A DNA stretch of 64,000 nt, taken from NCBI GenBank assembly GCA_029706075.1, contig JAINUG010000133.1:562501-626500 (forward strand). The letters run 5' to 3'. Below, one piece after another: positions 32,441 to 43,090 of the stretch; position 1 is the stretch's first letter, and each line of letters begins with the position of its first letter. Under the pieces are notes generated by a model, which ran no database searches, was not told the origin of the DNA, and saw nothing but the letters and a program-made list of their open reading frames with translations. This stretch comes from Aldrovandia affinis. Lineage: Eukaryota; Chordata; Actinopteri; Notacanthiformes; Halosauridae. Position numbers and translations under genes: made by a program.

Positions 32441-33282
32441 CTCGAGTCCCAAACCTAATCCTTCGCAAAACCTCTCTGGGATACGACCGCAGAAGTGCGT
32501 GGCTCTCCACATGGCCAGCCGCATTCACGGTGGGCAATTCGGTGATCGCGAGCGGAGGATTTTAAACGGGGGAAACGAAATGGCAAATCCGTGGAAGCGC
32601 CCACCGCTCTCCGACGGCTTTCCTGGCCCTCCATCGGAGGCTCGAAAGCCTGAATCCCTGCTGCGATTGGACCAGGAGACCAGAGACCATTCACCTCTGG
32701 CGAGATGAATCAACTTCCTGTCCTGACAAATGAGTTCCGGTCACCAGTTAAAATTAAAATAAATTACAATTGAAAAAAAAAAAAAAAAAAACTGTTCAAC
32801 AGATGACTCCTCCATGAATATTCATGCAAAACCTTGCAAAGTATTATGGATTCCCTGGAGACTGGACAACCTTTTGCCTCCACCACTTATGACTCACTTT
32901 GCCACACAAAAGCTGTGAGAACAGCACTTCAGACTCATTACAGACAGACAAATGAAGCAGACTGGATCTCCAGCAAGCAAATGAACCTGCGCTTGAGGAT
33001 ATTGAGCATGCAGGGGCTGTGTGGAGATGTGTGGAGGGGCGGGAGTGAGGCAGATGACTGCGGAAGCTAGTCCTCATCCTTGGAACAGCCGAATCCACCT
33101 GAGTTAACAGCCAGGCATTTCTTTCCATCATATTCCTTGTCACCATGGCCTGTGCCTGGGCAAGATCATCAAGGCCAACTGGACTGAACAGGTGGTCCTG
33201 GCTCCATCCAGGGGTCCAACGGGCTCAATCTCACAGAGCATGGGGGTGTGTGTGTGTGAGGCGTGTAGGAGCGGCTTGTGGG

Positions 33283-33492
33283 AATGTGTGGTATAATGGT
33301 TAGGGAACTGGGCTTGTAACGTTAAGGTTGCAGGTTCAATCCCCAGGTGGAGCACTGCTGTTGTACCCTTGAGCAAGGTACTTAACATAAATTGCTTCAG
33401 TTAATATCCAGCTGTATAAATGGATTGCAAAGAAATGTAAACTGTGTAAGTCGCTCTGGATAAGAGCGTCTGCTAAATGCCTGTAATGAAAA
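33283..33492 (+). mobile_element. L2-tailed tRNA SINE (HAmo-like), copy 1
   Basis: It has a tRNA-like head (TGGTATAATGGTTAGGGAAC; B-box GCAGGTTCAATCCCC), a middle with CTTGAGCAAGGTACTTAAC and ATCCAGCTGTATAAATGG, and the tail AAGTCGCTCTGGATAAGAGC. This is the arrangement described for HAmo-type fish SINEs. The family name is from memory of its hallmarks, not a search. Confidence 0.8.
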
Positions 33493-34382
33493 AATGCGCA
33501 GGTGTGTGCATACAGGAACGGAAAAACAGCACAGAACAAAACAAACTTCTCCAGATTGTTACTCGCACTAGAAAATAGGTTTTCACTTTCTGTAGTTGTG
33601 TCCAATAAAATAAATGTGTGCCAGAAGCACGGTATACACTTAAGAAATGGTGAAGCCCGAATGCGGTAATGCTGCTGCACTGTAATTGTGGATAGTGCTG
33701 TCACCAACATCAAGCGCTTTTATTTTTATGCTCTGTGATTAGTTATGCCCTCCAGTGAATATCCCTGTCCTCGTCTGCCCCCCACCCCCGCCCTTCAGAA
33801 AAACTCAAAGAATATTACAGTCTGCCAGAACGCAGGCTTTAGCTGGCACAGGCTGCCCACTGAGCCATGCTGAGAGAAGGCTTCCCTCCCCTCTTACAGA
33901 GCTCGTTACTTTATCGTCACAATTAAACACCACGAGGGTTCAGAGGCTTCCAGGGTCTCCGTTGTCCTGTTTCGCCTGCAGGTGATTGGTCCTTCTGACC
34001 TGTAGATGATAGCTGGTGATTGGACCTCCCGTGCGATCAATGGGTTTTTCGACCCGAGTTTGAGCGGAGGTCAGAAAGGCGTAGCTAGGTGTTCGATGAA
34101 CGCCAGGGCTGTGAGATCCTGTTCCAATGGCAAAATAAGAAGATTGAGCACTTGCAGGCTAAACACACTTTTTCCCTACACAGGAGTGAAAGAGCGTGTG
34201 GCGTGTGTTTGGGTGTCTTTCTCCTTCACGTTGTTGGAGATGTCATGACGGAAGCACGTCGTTCGGGGTTTTGCGGTTGCTTTTCAGTTTTGAAACATTG
34301 CCTTTCCTTTTCCGTAACCAGTAGGTACCTTCGTGATATTGTATTTGCGTTTAATGACGTTTATGTTACGTTGCCTGCTTGT

Positions 34383-34660
34383 TTGTTTATTTATTTCAGA
34401 TTTTTTCCTGTTTTTTAGTGGCCAATTATACCCTCTATTTATTTTGATTTGCCCCCCACACTTCTCAGCGAACTCGGCTAACCTCCACCCCCCCCCCCAC
34501 CTCCCCCTGGGGCAGAAAGCCAAACACCACCACTGATCAGGGCTTCCCACCAGGCCCGGTCTGGTACAGTCTGCTTTTGAACCGCGACCGTGATAGGCAG
34601 CTCACACTCGTAAAGGACCAGCCAATACGGGCGCATTAGACCGCTACGCTATCGGAGGCC
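34383..34660 (-). mobile_element. SINE family A, copy 6
   Basis: The tail and body match the family, and the tRNA-like head ends in TATCGGAGGCC. Flanking CCTGCTTGT at 34374-34382 and 34661-34669 is a 9-bp duplication. It lies in intron 1. Confidence 0.8.
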
Positions 34661-34904
34661 CCTGCTTGTCTATTTTAAGGATATACAGCGTGGTGTTTAT
34701 GTGAATAAGGAGCCATCGTTACAGGGGCATGTGAGGTCTAACTGGAGTTAAGTTTTGTGTGGGGGGGGGTAAAAATCTCAGCCGCCGTTGCCCGAGATGA
34801 AGTCCAGGAAGTTTATCTAAGCAAAAGCGTTCAGTGTGATATCACGCGCGAGAGCTCAGCAGTGGGCCGGCACTGGGTCACACAGCTCGTGCCAGCCTGG
34901 CCGG

Positions 34905-35095
34905 GGGGGGGGGTTACCCATGGGCACAGACCCGTGTGGCTGGAGGGGGGGGTTACCCGTGGGCACAGACCCGTGTGGCTGGAGGGGGGGGGGTTACCCG
35001 TGGGCACAGACCTGTGTGGCTGGAGGGGGGTGGGCACAGACCTGCATGGCTGGAGGGGGTTACCTGTGGGCACAGACCTGTGTGGCTGGAGGGGG
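34905..35095. repeat. About 40-bp G-rich minisatellite, 5 copies
   Basis: GTTACCCGTGGGCACAGACC + CGTGTGGCTGGAGGGGGG with varying G-run length. Confidence 0.9.
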
Positions 35096-36096
35096 CTGCA
35101 AATCAGCACATCAGCCATCCTCTCATCACATCTCTGAGTGGGCGATAGCCAGGCCCGCGCTCCTCTGTGCCGTGACAGAGAAAGTGCTGCAGCGCCTGGA
35201 CCCTCCCTGGGGAGTCAGGTCATGTGAGGGGGGACGGGAGGAGGGGGCGGGAGGAGGAGAGGAACACGTAACCTGAGCTCTGCAGCTGAAAACAAGTCCC
35301 GCAACACGATCCCCAACCGCCGCCGCGCGGCCCGCACTGTTTATTATTCACACCAGGGACACTGAATCTGGACGGCTACGGTTACGGCCATAATGCCTGC
35401 ACCTACGCCTTCAGGTGAATGAGGGAGGAAGTGGGGGAGGGTGGGGCAGGGGGGGGGGGGCATCGACTGTGTGCGGCTTGGCCTTGGAAAATAAATATTT
35501 ATACGATCGAGATAAGCTTCAAGGAGGAATTTGTGTCGGCTTCCGACACAATACTTAACCTCCATTGTAAAAAAAAAACGGGGAGATCCGACCGAGCGTT
35601 GCCATTGGCCGAGAGGCGTTCAAAGCCGTGCTCCATCCCCCGGTACAGTGACACCTGTGAGATATGACCTATCACGTGATCATCTGACCTTTTTTTATGC
35701 CATCACTCAGCACCAATATTATTACAAAAGCAGAACAGAGGAAACATTATCAAGAGTGCAACTGCAGCCTCTGACAGCATGGACAGTTTTAAGGTTACTT
35801 TTAAACACAAAACGCATTTTTCACTTGACACAGCCGGCTAGCTTGCTACAGCGGTCTGCCAGCGGACAATCGGGGCGAGGCTATCATGCTGCTGTTGAGA
35901 GAAAGCAAAATAGTCACTGCAAAACAGAAAGCAAAAAAAGTCCTGCAGACCGTTTATTTGCGGACTTGCAAAACGTACAAGCTAGATACCACTCTAGAAG
36001 TGTTATAGTGTTGTAGCTAGCTCTCTAGTAAGTAATGTAGATACATAACCAGTCTACCACTAGCCAAACTCGGGCTGATATTAGCAAACCAGCTCC
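35096..36096. other. Intron 1, unique sequence
   Basis: Contains a G-run at about 35449-35460 and an A-run at 35570, otherwise nothing recognised. Confidence 0.5.
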
Positions 36097-36290
36097 ACAT
36101 TTACATTTACATTTTAGCCATTTATCAGATGCTCTTATCCAGAGCAACTTACATTTCTTTACATGCAACCCATTTATACAGCTGGATATTTTACTGAAGG
36201 GTACAACGGCAGTGCCCCCACCTGGGAATCGAACCAGCAACCTCTCAGTTACAAGTCCAGCTCCCTAACCATTACACTACACAGCTCCAC
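36097..36290 (-). mobile_element. L2-tailed tRNA SINE (HAmo-like), copy 2
   Basis: This is the reverse-oriented copy: CATTTATCAGATGCTCTTAT (tail), then CATTTATACAGCTGGATATT and the B-box GGGAATCGAACCAGC. CAGCTCCACA occurs at both ends and looks like a target duplication, with an extra tandem copy at the right. Confidence 0.8.
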
Positions 36291-36646
36291 ACTACACAGC
36301 TCCACACTCAACTGTCAGTATGGTGGCATGTTTATTTTTGCACAGCAACCATTTCTTGTTTGCCCTGCCGAGGTACTATATACTCTGGCGGAAAGATAAA
36401 ACCTAATTCATTCACTGATGTTTTTAATGAAACAAAGTCCTTGTGATTGTTTTAAATGTGTAGTAACCGTGTCATAAAAGCAAAGGCACTCGAGTCTGTG
36501 CTTTATGGTGAATAAAATCACAGCTAAGGGATGGACGGGTTAAAGCCCCCTTAGCCATGACTGTGCTTAATCGCTTAATTGACATTGCTTAATTCCAGAC
36601 TGGAGCAAATCCAAACTCATACAGAATTAACACTGGTATGTGTGTG

Positions 36647-36803
36647 CAGTGGCGATTTTAGGGTTTTAAAACAGGGGGTGCGATGGGGAGAAATCATTTT
36701 CTTTTAAATGTTTTTTGACATTGATTTGAAAATTGTAATATTTTCATCCCAACAGTAGGGGGTGCAAATGCACCCCCTGCACCCGCGGTAAACATCGCCA
36801 CTG
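36647..36803. mobile_element. hAT-like MITE (157 bp)
   Basis: The ends CAGTGGCGAT (36647-36656) and ATCGCCACTG (36794-36803) are perfect inverted repeats. The inner parts are also complementary (GGGGGTGC near the left, GCACCCCCTGC near the right). TGTGTGTG lies on both sides, which fits an 8-bp duplication but is ambiguous in a TG repeat. Confidence 0.7.
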
Positions 36804-38236
36804 TGTGTGTGTGTATGCAGTTTTTTTGTTTCGTTGTTTTTATTATTTTATATGTACACATAAAAACTTTTAATGACAAGCATTTGTTAAGCCAAAAGTC
36901 AGGAAAGAGCCATAAAAGCTTTATTTCACAGATGTGAACGGGCACTGCGAAGGAGAGTACTAACAGCAGCGCTATCCTGAGAGGGTCGGCCCACTTGAAA
37001 CGCTGCGTGGCTGTTCTGGAGATTCCGCTAATTGCAGCCGCTTCATCTGCCCTTTGCATGGGTCTTTCCACAGAAATTACATTAAAGAGGAGAAAAGGCT
37101 GCTCGACCTTTGTCCAACTTTGACCTTTGCGTCAAAAACGAGGCAACCTTTCACACTCCGTGCCAATCGCTGACAGATCAGACGGGTTAAATGGCAACCG
37201 CTGGAACCTGAAAGGTTATCGATATCACAAGCGAGCGAGGCACAGACCGCATCTTCAAGGTACGGCGTAAAGATATGACGCTGTGCTTTTTTAATAACAT
37301 CAAAGGGACCATTTTACATTTAGAATAAGGATTACATCGGGGGAGATTCCGGCCCAGTAAAAACAGAAACTTCTAGATCGGTGTTCAGAAGCACCAGCAA
37401 CTGCTTTAGCGTGACCTGAAAACCTCATTCAATTCCATCGCGCTCTGCATACACTTGGCACAAATCAATTGGACAAAAAAATGCCAACGTAAGAACAGGA
37501 GAATGATAGCACCGTCAGAAATAAAGACAGCGTACTCAACTTACACAGTTCCTGAACAACAACGCATGCTGCAGGTCTAGGCTATTTTTCTACCACAACT
37601 AAAGTAATCCAGTGCATGGACAAGCTGGCAAACTGTATCGCTAACACCATTGGTCCTTACTCGTGTCACTCAGCCTTCAAAAGGATAACCTCGAATAACC
37701 AACAGTTGGGCCATGGCATTACTAAAAACGGCAGCATATTAATGAATAACTTGGCATCTTACTACCCAAATTCCAGATTTGCTTTCACCCAAGTCAGCAA
37801 ATGTTGTTTTCGCTATTCGGGTCTAGGTCCGTGTACAAAACGGTCCCAACGACCAATCCATCAATCCAACACCGAAAAGCAGGAACACCGACATAATTCA
37901 GAGGCCGTTCCAACTGGCTTTCCTCCAGTGGCCTTACTTTGGGAGTTAAAAGGGCCATGCAAAGTTCCGCATGGGAACGCGCAGAGGCAGAGACTGGGGG
38001 GTATGCAAAACCCAGCGCCACACCCTGCCCGCTGAAACCGGCGCTTGGGGACCAGTGTTAAGTGGCAAGTCGAAGACTGGAAGTCGCATCGTGACAGCGA
38101 AATTCACGGTTCCGGTTCCGTTACAGCGGTTCACGTTGTGTGCAGCGCTGTAGAGGGGGCGGCTGTCTAACAGCACGCATGTTGTCTCCGGTGAGTGGCG
38201 AGCTCCGTTCTGACACGAGCGCTCGTGCGTTTTCGT
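36804..38236. other. Intron 1, unique sequence
   Basis: Low repeat content. 37030-37360 includes CCCTTTGCATGG (octamer/Sox-like) and AACATCAAAGGGACC (TCF/LEF-like ATCAAAG), possible enhancer sequence. Confidence 0.4.
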
Positions 38237-38464
38237 ACATTTTACATTTTAGGCATTTAGCAGACGCTCTTATCCAGAGCGACTTACACAGTTTACATTT
38301 CTTAACATACAATCCATTTATACAGCTGGATATTTTTACTGAAGCAATTCAGGTTAAGTACCCTGCTCAAGGGTACAACGGCAGATGGGTCCCACCTGGG
38401 GATTGAACCTGCAACCTCTGAGTTACAAGTCCAGTTCCCTAACCATTATACTACATGCCGCCCT
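38237..38464 (-). mobile_element. L2-tailed tRNA SINE (HAmo-like), copy 3 (complete)
   Basis: This is the best copy in the window. The tail has TTAGCAGACGCTCTTATCCA, the middle has AGTACCCTGCTCAAGGGTAC, and the head has the B-box GGGGATTGAACCTGC. It is flanked by GTTTTCGT at 38229-38236 and 38465-38472. Confidence 0.85.
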
Positions 38465-38472
38465 GTTTTCGT

Positions 38473-40711
38473 CCAGCCTTAGTGACCACACGCAGCGCCT
38501 ATAGTCCTGGAGGCCAAATCTTTGGGAACTTTTTCGCACGGAGGTAGGCGGAGAGACCAGTGAGTTCCCCTGTTGGCTGTGCTTTTTTACACGCGTATTA
38601 CAGACGGTGTCCTGCTTAGAGGTGCGGAGAAGGAACCGAAGACATCCAAGTCTTTAATCTGCACTGTACCTGAGCAGTGATGAAAACCTTGATGCTTGTA
38701 CAGTTGATATGTTTTCCGGAATGGCACTGGGATTGAGGATTAATTAATTGCTTGAATTGATCGTGACACAGCGGCCTCTGTGCTGAAGCAAAAAAATAGT
38801 TATATATATATATATATGAGACGTGAGCAATTGCAGTTGGGGTGGGCAGAATAAATATATGTAACGGAGTTGGTTCAGCCGACACCGAGTTTCAAACCCA
38901 TGATCTCGACGCGACAAGAAAGCGATTTAGCGTGCAGAGCTAGACTCAAGTCCCTAACTCTGGCAAAACTGACCCTGACCCAGCACTGGTTCAAAAATCG
39001 TTTTCTAATGTAAGGCCCATTACAAACATGTCCCCCCCATACAATTCCAGAAATCGAATCCGCAGCGGAGTTCTATGCAGGAGATAAGTGAAAATGTGAT
39101 TGACCTTGGTCCGGGAACACACACACACAGCTTTGGCGTTTTTTAAACAATTGCGTTCTCTGTCGTGTCCCCCTCTGCCGTGTTGTGTTCGGACCCTTCC
39201 TTCAAACTCAGCACATTTCGGGAGTTTGACTCACGGGTCCATGGCGTGACGGTGACGGTACAATCAACACAACATCGCGCTGCCCTGCACGGGAATCCAA
39301 AGCCATGGACATTCCGCACATTCCTCTTTACAGCAAAACCAATCAGCGGGCAAGCAGATTGCCTCAATGCTATCCGAGGCCACGGCGTGATTTAGCCCTC
39401 ACTGCACGCAACTCGCTCTAAATCTCACTAAAGCGGGGGGGGCTTGTCAGCAACAGCGTGGCGCACTCGGTTCAGTTTCCCTCTACAAATGACTTCGCTA
39501 CCGTCGACCGTCAATAATCGCCGTGGACTGACCGATCCGCAAAAAGCGCCTTCAGCGCCCGGCTCAGCTCTGAACAGCGACCACACACACGCACAAGCAC
39601 CGAATGAAGTGCACCGATGCCAAGAAGCATGCTTTTCCAAATAACTGTCTGCCATCGCCACCGCTCTCCGTCCAAATTAAATTAAGTTTCATTTGGAAGG
39701 AGAGCGGTGACAGAGGCACCTTGGAAGCCAGTGTTTGAAGCTGGTCCGGGATGTAAGAAAGAGGTGACCGCAAATGACTTGGGACTTTGCGGTTGCGATT
39801 AAAAAAAACCTCTTTGAGCAAAACACTGATGCCATTGATGTGCGAGTGTGAGATTGAGTGTGTTGCAACGCAGAGTAACGCATTCCCTGCAGCATTACAA
39901 AAACATATCGGCTGGAAATAACGAAATCGGACGTTATTTGTAAACGCTGCAAGTTGCAGCATTTGTGTTTACAAATGTATCCAGCGACCAAAAAGCCAAT
40001 GTGAGCCAAATCCCTGCAGGACAGCAGGACAGCAGGTAGAGCAGGACAGCAGGATAGCCCCGACACTGAATAAATCAAAGCAACGCGACGTGCAATTACA
40101 ACCCAGTGAATGAAACGGCATTAAACCCAGGCGTTTATATCAGACCAATACAGGAAAGCCATTTTATTTGTTTACCCAAATACCGCGGCTCCTGTCAATC
40201 ACATAATCGGATTTTAAAAATGCATGAAATGAGCTTGTGTACATGCACAGCCGTAACAGCCACTTCTCCAACATCTGAACCGTGCGAGTTTGGTCACGCC
40301 ATAGGGCTGCATCATTTCTGCAAAACTTTACACATTATTGACACCTGTTAAAATGTCCAAATGACAGCGCAAACTGAACAGAGCATAACAAAAGGCCGCA
40401 ATCTGAAGTTAATCAATACATCAAATGATCATAAGATGCACGCAAGCCTTATTGACGCGGTTGTATTGGGTTGCCGATGTCAATACATGGCTCAATATTT
40501 TCTATTGCGTGGCGTAAGTAAGACCTTGAGGCTTCAGTTTACTAGTCATTCGCTGTCTTTAGCAGATTAGAATGCCTGCCTGTGTGTGTGTGTGTGTGTC
40601 AAGGTTATGTACAGAAACCAATAAATTCGATCACGTCCCAGTGACACTGGGAAATGCGAGAAATGACCCGCAGCGCTTTACACGCAGGAGCCGACAAGCA
40701 AGCCGGCCTTA
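38473..40711. other. Intron 1 near exon 1, unique sequence
   Basis: Unique DNA with a short (TA)n at about 38802-38817. No element recognised. Confidence 0.5.
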
Positions 40712-40875
40712 AGCGCTGGACAAGCCGGCCTTTTGAGCTGGACAAGCCGGCCTTTTGAGCAGGGCAAGCCGGCCTTTTGAGCAGGACAAGCCGGCCTTTT
40801 GAGCAGGACAAGCCGGCCTTTTGAGCAGGACAAGCCGGCCTTTTGAGCTGGACAAGCCGGCCTTCTGAGCAGGAA
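40712..40875. repeat. 22-bp minisatellite, about 7 copies
   Basis: GGACAAGCCGGCCTTTTGAG + CA units. They contain the palindrome AAGCCGGCCTT, and lie 150 bp into intron 1 from exon 1. Confidence 0.93.
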
Positions 40876-41022
40876 GGCAAGACAGCAAATCAAGTGTTGC
40901 GTGAACATCCCAGGGCTACATTTACACTTGTAGCTTCACAGCAACGAATACATTAAATTGCGTGTGTACTTGTGTCCTATACAAAGAAACCCACAAACAC
41001 AAACACAAACACAGACACCTAC

Positions 41023-41077
41023 CTGAGGAACACGAGATGAGGAACACGGCGAAGGCTAGTTTTGTGGCTGCTCCCAT
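41023..41077 (-). CDS. acvr2a: acvr2a coding exon 1: signal peptide
   Basis: The start codon is at 41077-41075. The 18 codons read MGAATKLAFAVFLISCSS, followed by the first base of a glycine codon, then the splice donor CAG|GTAGGT. This is a typical secretory signal peptide with a short polar N-terminus, a hydrophobic core and small residues before the cut. It is nearly identical to the leader of mammalian ACVR2A, which fixes both the gene identity and the start codon. Cleavage is expected near Gly19, giving a mature protein that starts at or near AILGR. The intron is phase 1, and exon 2 supplies GA to finish Gly19. A (GTTTGT)n-like stretch follows the donor within about 10 nt in the sense direction. 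The 5' untranslated part lies at higher coordinates and its splicing is not resolved. Confidence 0.95.
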
Positions 41078-41821
41078 TTTCAAATCCAGTCACAAAAAAA
41101 AATCCTTTATTTCGACAAAAAAAAAATCCTATTGCCACAAATCCCACGGATGACAATTACACTTCGTCGGTGTGTGTTGTTATTGTAAAATGGGCGATCT
41201 CGTCTGTAGTCCACTGTTCATTCAAATGAATGTAAATGCGAACCCGCGCGCATATAAATAACTCGCTAATAACACATAGCTAGCTATCTATATTGCAATT
41301 GCAATCTGATGTTGGCAAAATCCACAAATCGTTGAAGGAGAAAGGGTTCTCGCTGCGGAATCCTTTATGTGTGTATACCTCGCAAGCTGCGCTGTCGCTA
41401 CTGGGCGAGAAAAACATGTGTCATTTGGCTGACCGAAAGCATTCTTCACAAACGAAAATAAATACAAGGAAGAAGAAAAAAGGAAACAAGACTTAGATAT
41501 GGCAGAGGTCCCAAGTGGAAAATCCGGATAACGCCAGATGCCTTTCCAGATTACAGTTTTCAGATAATAAAAACATTTTAGCTAGCTATCCATCAGCTAC
41601 CAGTCTGCACGGTGTGGAGATGGTTCCGTCGAGTAAACACTGCCAGCTAGCTAGCGATCAGGATCGGCGACTAACGTCAGCTAGCCAGCCAGCAATAGTG
41701 CTACAACTATCCCTATGCATCGCAGTTGTTGATAAGAGAAATAAACTCTCAATCCGTATTTAAATCGATCGCTAACTCGCTAACTAGCCACTAAACAGCT
41801 ACCCGGTTAGTAATGTCTGGC

Positions 41822-41853
<32 letters not shown>

Positions 41854-42439
41854 CGGTAAATTGTGAGATTATTACTTGACTGTGAGCAGCCAACACTATA
41901 GCTGGCTAATTATTTACAGGAATATTGAAATAGGGAAAGAGAACACTCCACAGTCCGAAACTCAAGCGGTGACATTTTTAGGATATGCATATCATCCACT
42001 TTTCTTTGCTAGTTTAGCCAACTGAACCGGGCAATTAACTAGCGATACTGCCAGTGTTATATCACTTAGGTGCTAGTTGGGTTAGCTAACTCGCTACACA
42101 CAACCACCTAATCTAAATATACTGGGGTTACTGTTAAGTAAATTAATTAGCACGCGAGGAGAGGTAACAAAATATCCACTTTTTCTGCGGATCAAAAGCG
42201 ATCGATCCACCAGACCAAGTCGAATAATGTAAAACAAAATATTAAAAGTCAAGTCCACATTTCCGAGTGCTCGGTGTAACGCCAGCTAACGATGCACCGC
42301 GAATAACGTTACTTGTCAACGACGTTATCTTCCTCATACTGCGGACGAAGAAAACAACCACGACAATCCGAATTAAAAGGGCGAGTAGATAAGATATTAT
42401 TCTGAGATTATTTGCCGAAACCACCCATTAGCATCGCCG
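41078..42439 (-). other. Probable acvr2a 5'UTR / proximal upstream sequence
   Basis: This stretch is non-coding and AT-leaning, with many GCTAGC-like runs and a (TA)n tract at about 41821-41847. Part of it should be acvr2a 5' untranslated sequence, as the start codon lies at 41077. No splice structure could be fixed. I see no mobile element in it. Confidence 0.4.
41821..41847. repeat. (TA)n microsatellite
   Basis: A short, nearly pure TA run lies upstream of acvr2a exon 1. Confidence 0.8.
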
Positions 42440-43090
42440 TGTTTGCCCGGTCGGTCAGCGGGGTTGCTGTGTAGAATAAGCAGCTCTCGATGACCGGCTT
42501 GTCGCTAGCTGGCTAGCCCGGCTAGCTCGGAGCCGATCTGGGTATTCCAGCTCCAATTCCAAATCAGGCTTTTTCAAAAATAACTTCACTCCGCTCTCGC
42601 CAAACGGCAGAGAAAATGGGACCAGACTTCGTGGCGGGGATTCGTGTCCAGTCTTTCGTGGGTATATTGAAAAGGCGAAGCCGTTTGAGTCCTCCTTGAC
42701 CGATTAAAGTTCCGTTGCTGGATACCTAGCGAGCGAGAGAGCTATTATTCCACAGCCGTTTTTTCCCTATCATTCACTGGATTGACTGGATGCAAGATGG
42801 CGTCAAGTACGTAACTATTGTTTTTGTTTTTTCGTCCTCTCTCCTCTCCCATTTCTGCCCTCCCCTGCGCATAGCGAACGGTCACGAATAAACGCGAGTG
42901 ACACATTCAACGTCCAATCAAAAGGGAGCTTAGACCGCACCAGCCGTTCCAAGACCTAGAAATTCCACCAATGGAGGCGAATCGCACCCGCCTCCTTCGT
43001 GGATGTAGCGATCGGCCCTCTCTCTCCATAAGGAAACGTGATTGATAGGCGGTGTCGACGGCTCTAATTTCTTGGTTCATTGGTACATAT
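42440..43090. promoter_or_regulatory. Putative acvr2a promoter / CpG-bearing 5' region
   Basis: The region upstream of exon 1 is richer in CpG than its surroundings. It carries CCAAT-type boxes near 42914, 42966 and 43074 (the last on the minus strand) and a YY1-type CAAGATGGCG at 42793-42802, and has no obvious TATA box. This is the usual make-up of a broad housekeeping-type vertebrate promoter. Its position just 5' of the acvr2a signal-peptide exon supports the role, but the transcription start is not visible in sequence alone. Confidence 0.5.
42793..42802 (+). promoter_or_regulatory. YY1-type site with in-frame ATG and possible splice donor on + strand
   Basis: CAAGATGGCG matches the YY1 consensus that often lies just downstream of transcription starts, sometimes overlapping a start codon. 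On the plus strand the ATG is followed by GCG TCA A and then GTACGTAA, a plausible donor. This could be the first exon of a divergent plus-strand transcript, or simply a YY1 element in the acvr2a promoter. Confidence 0.4.
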
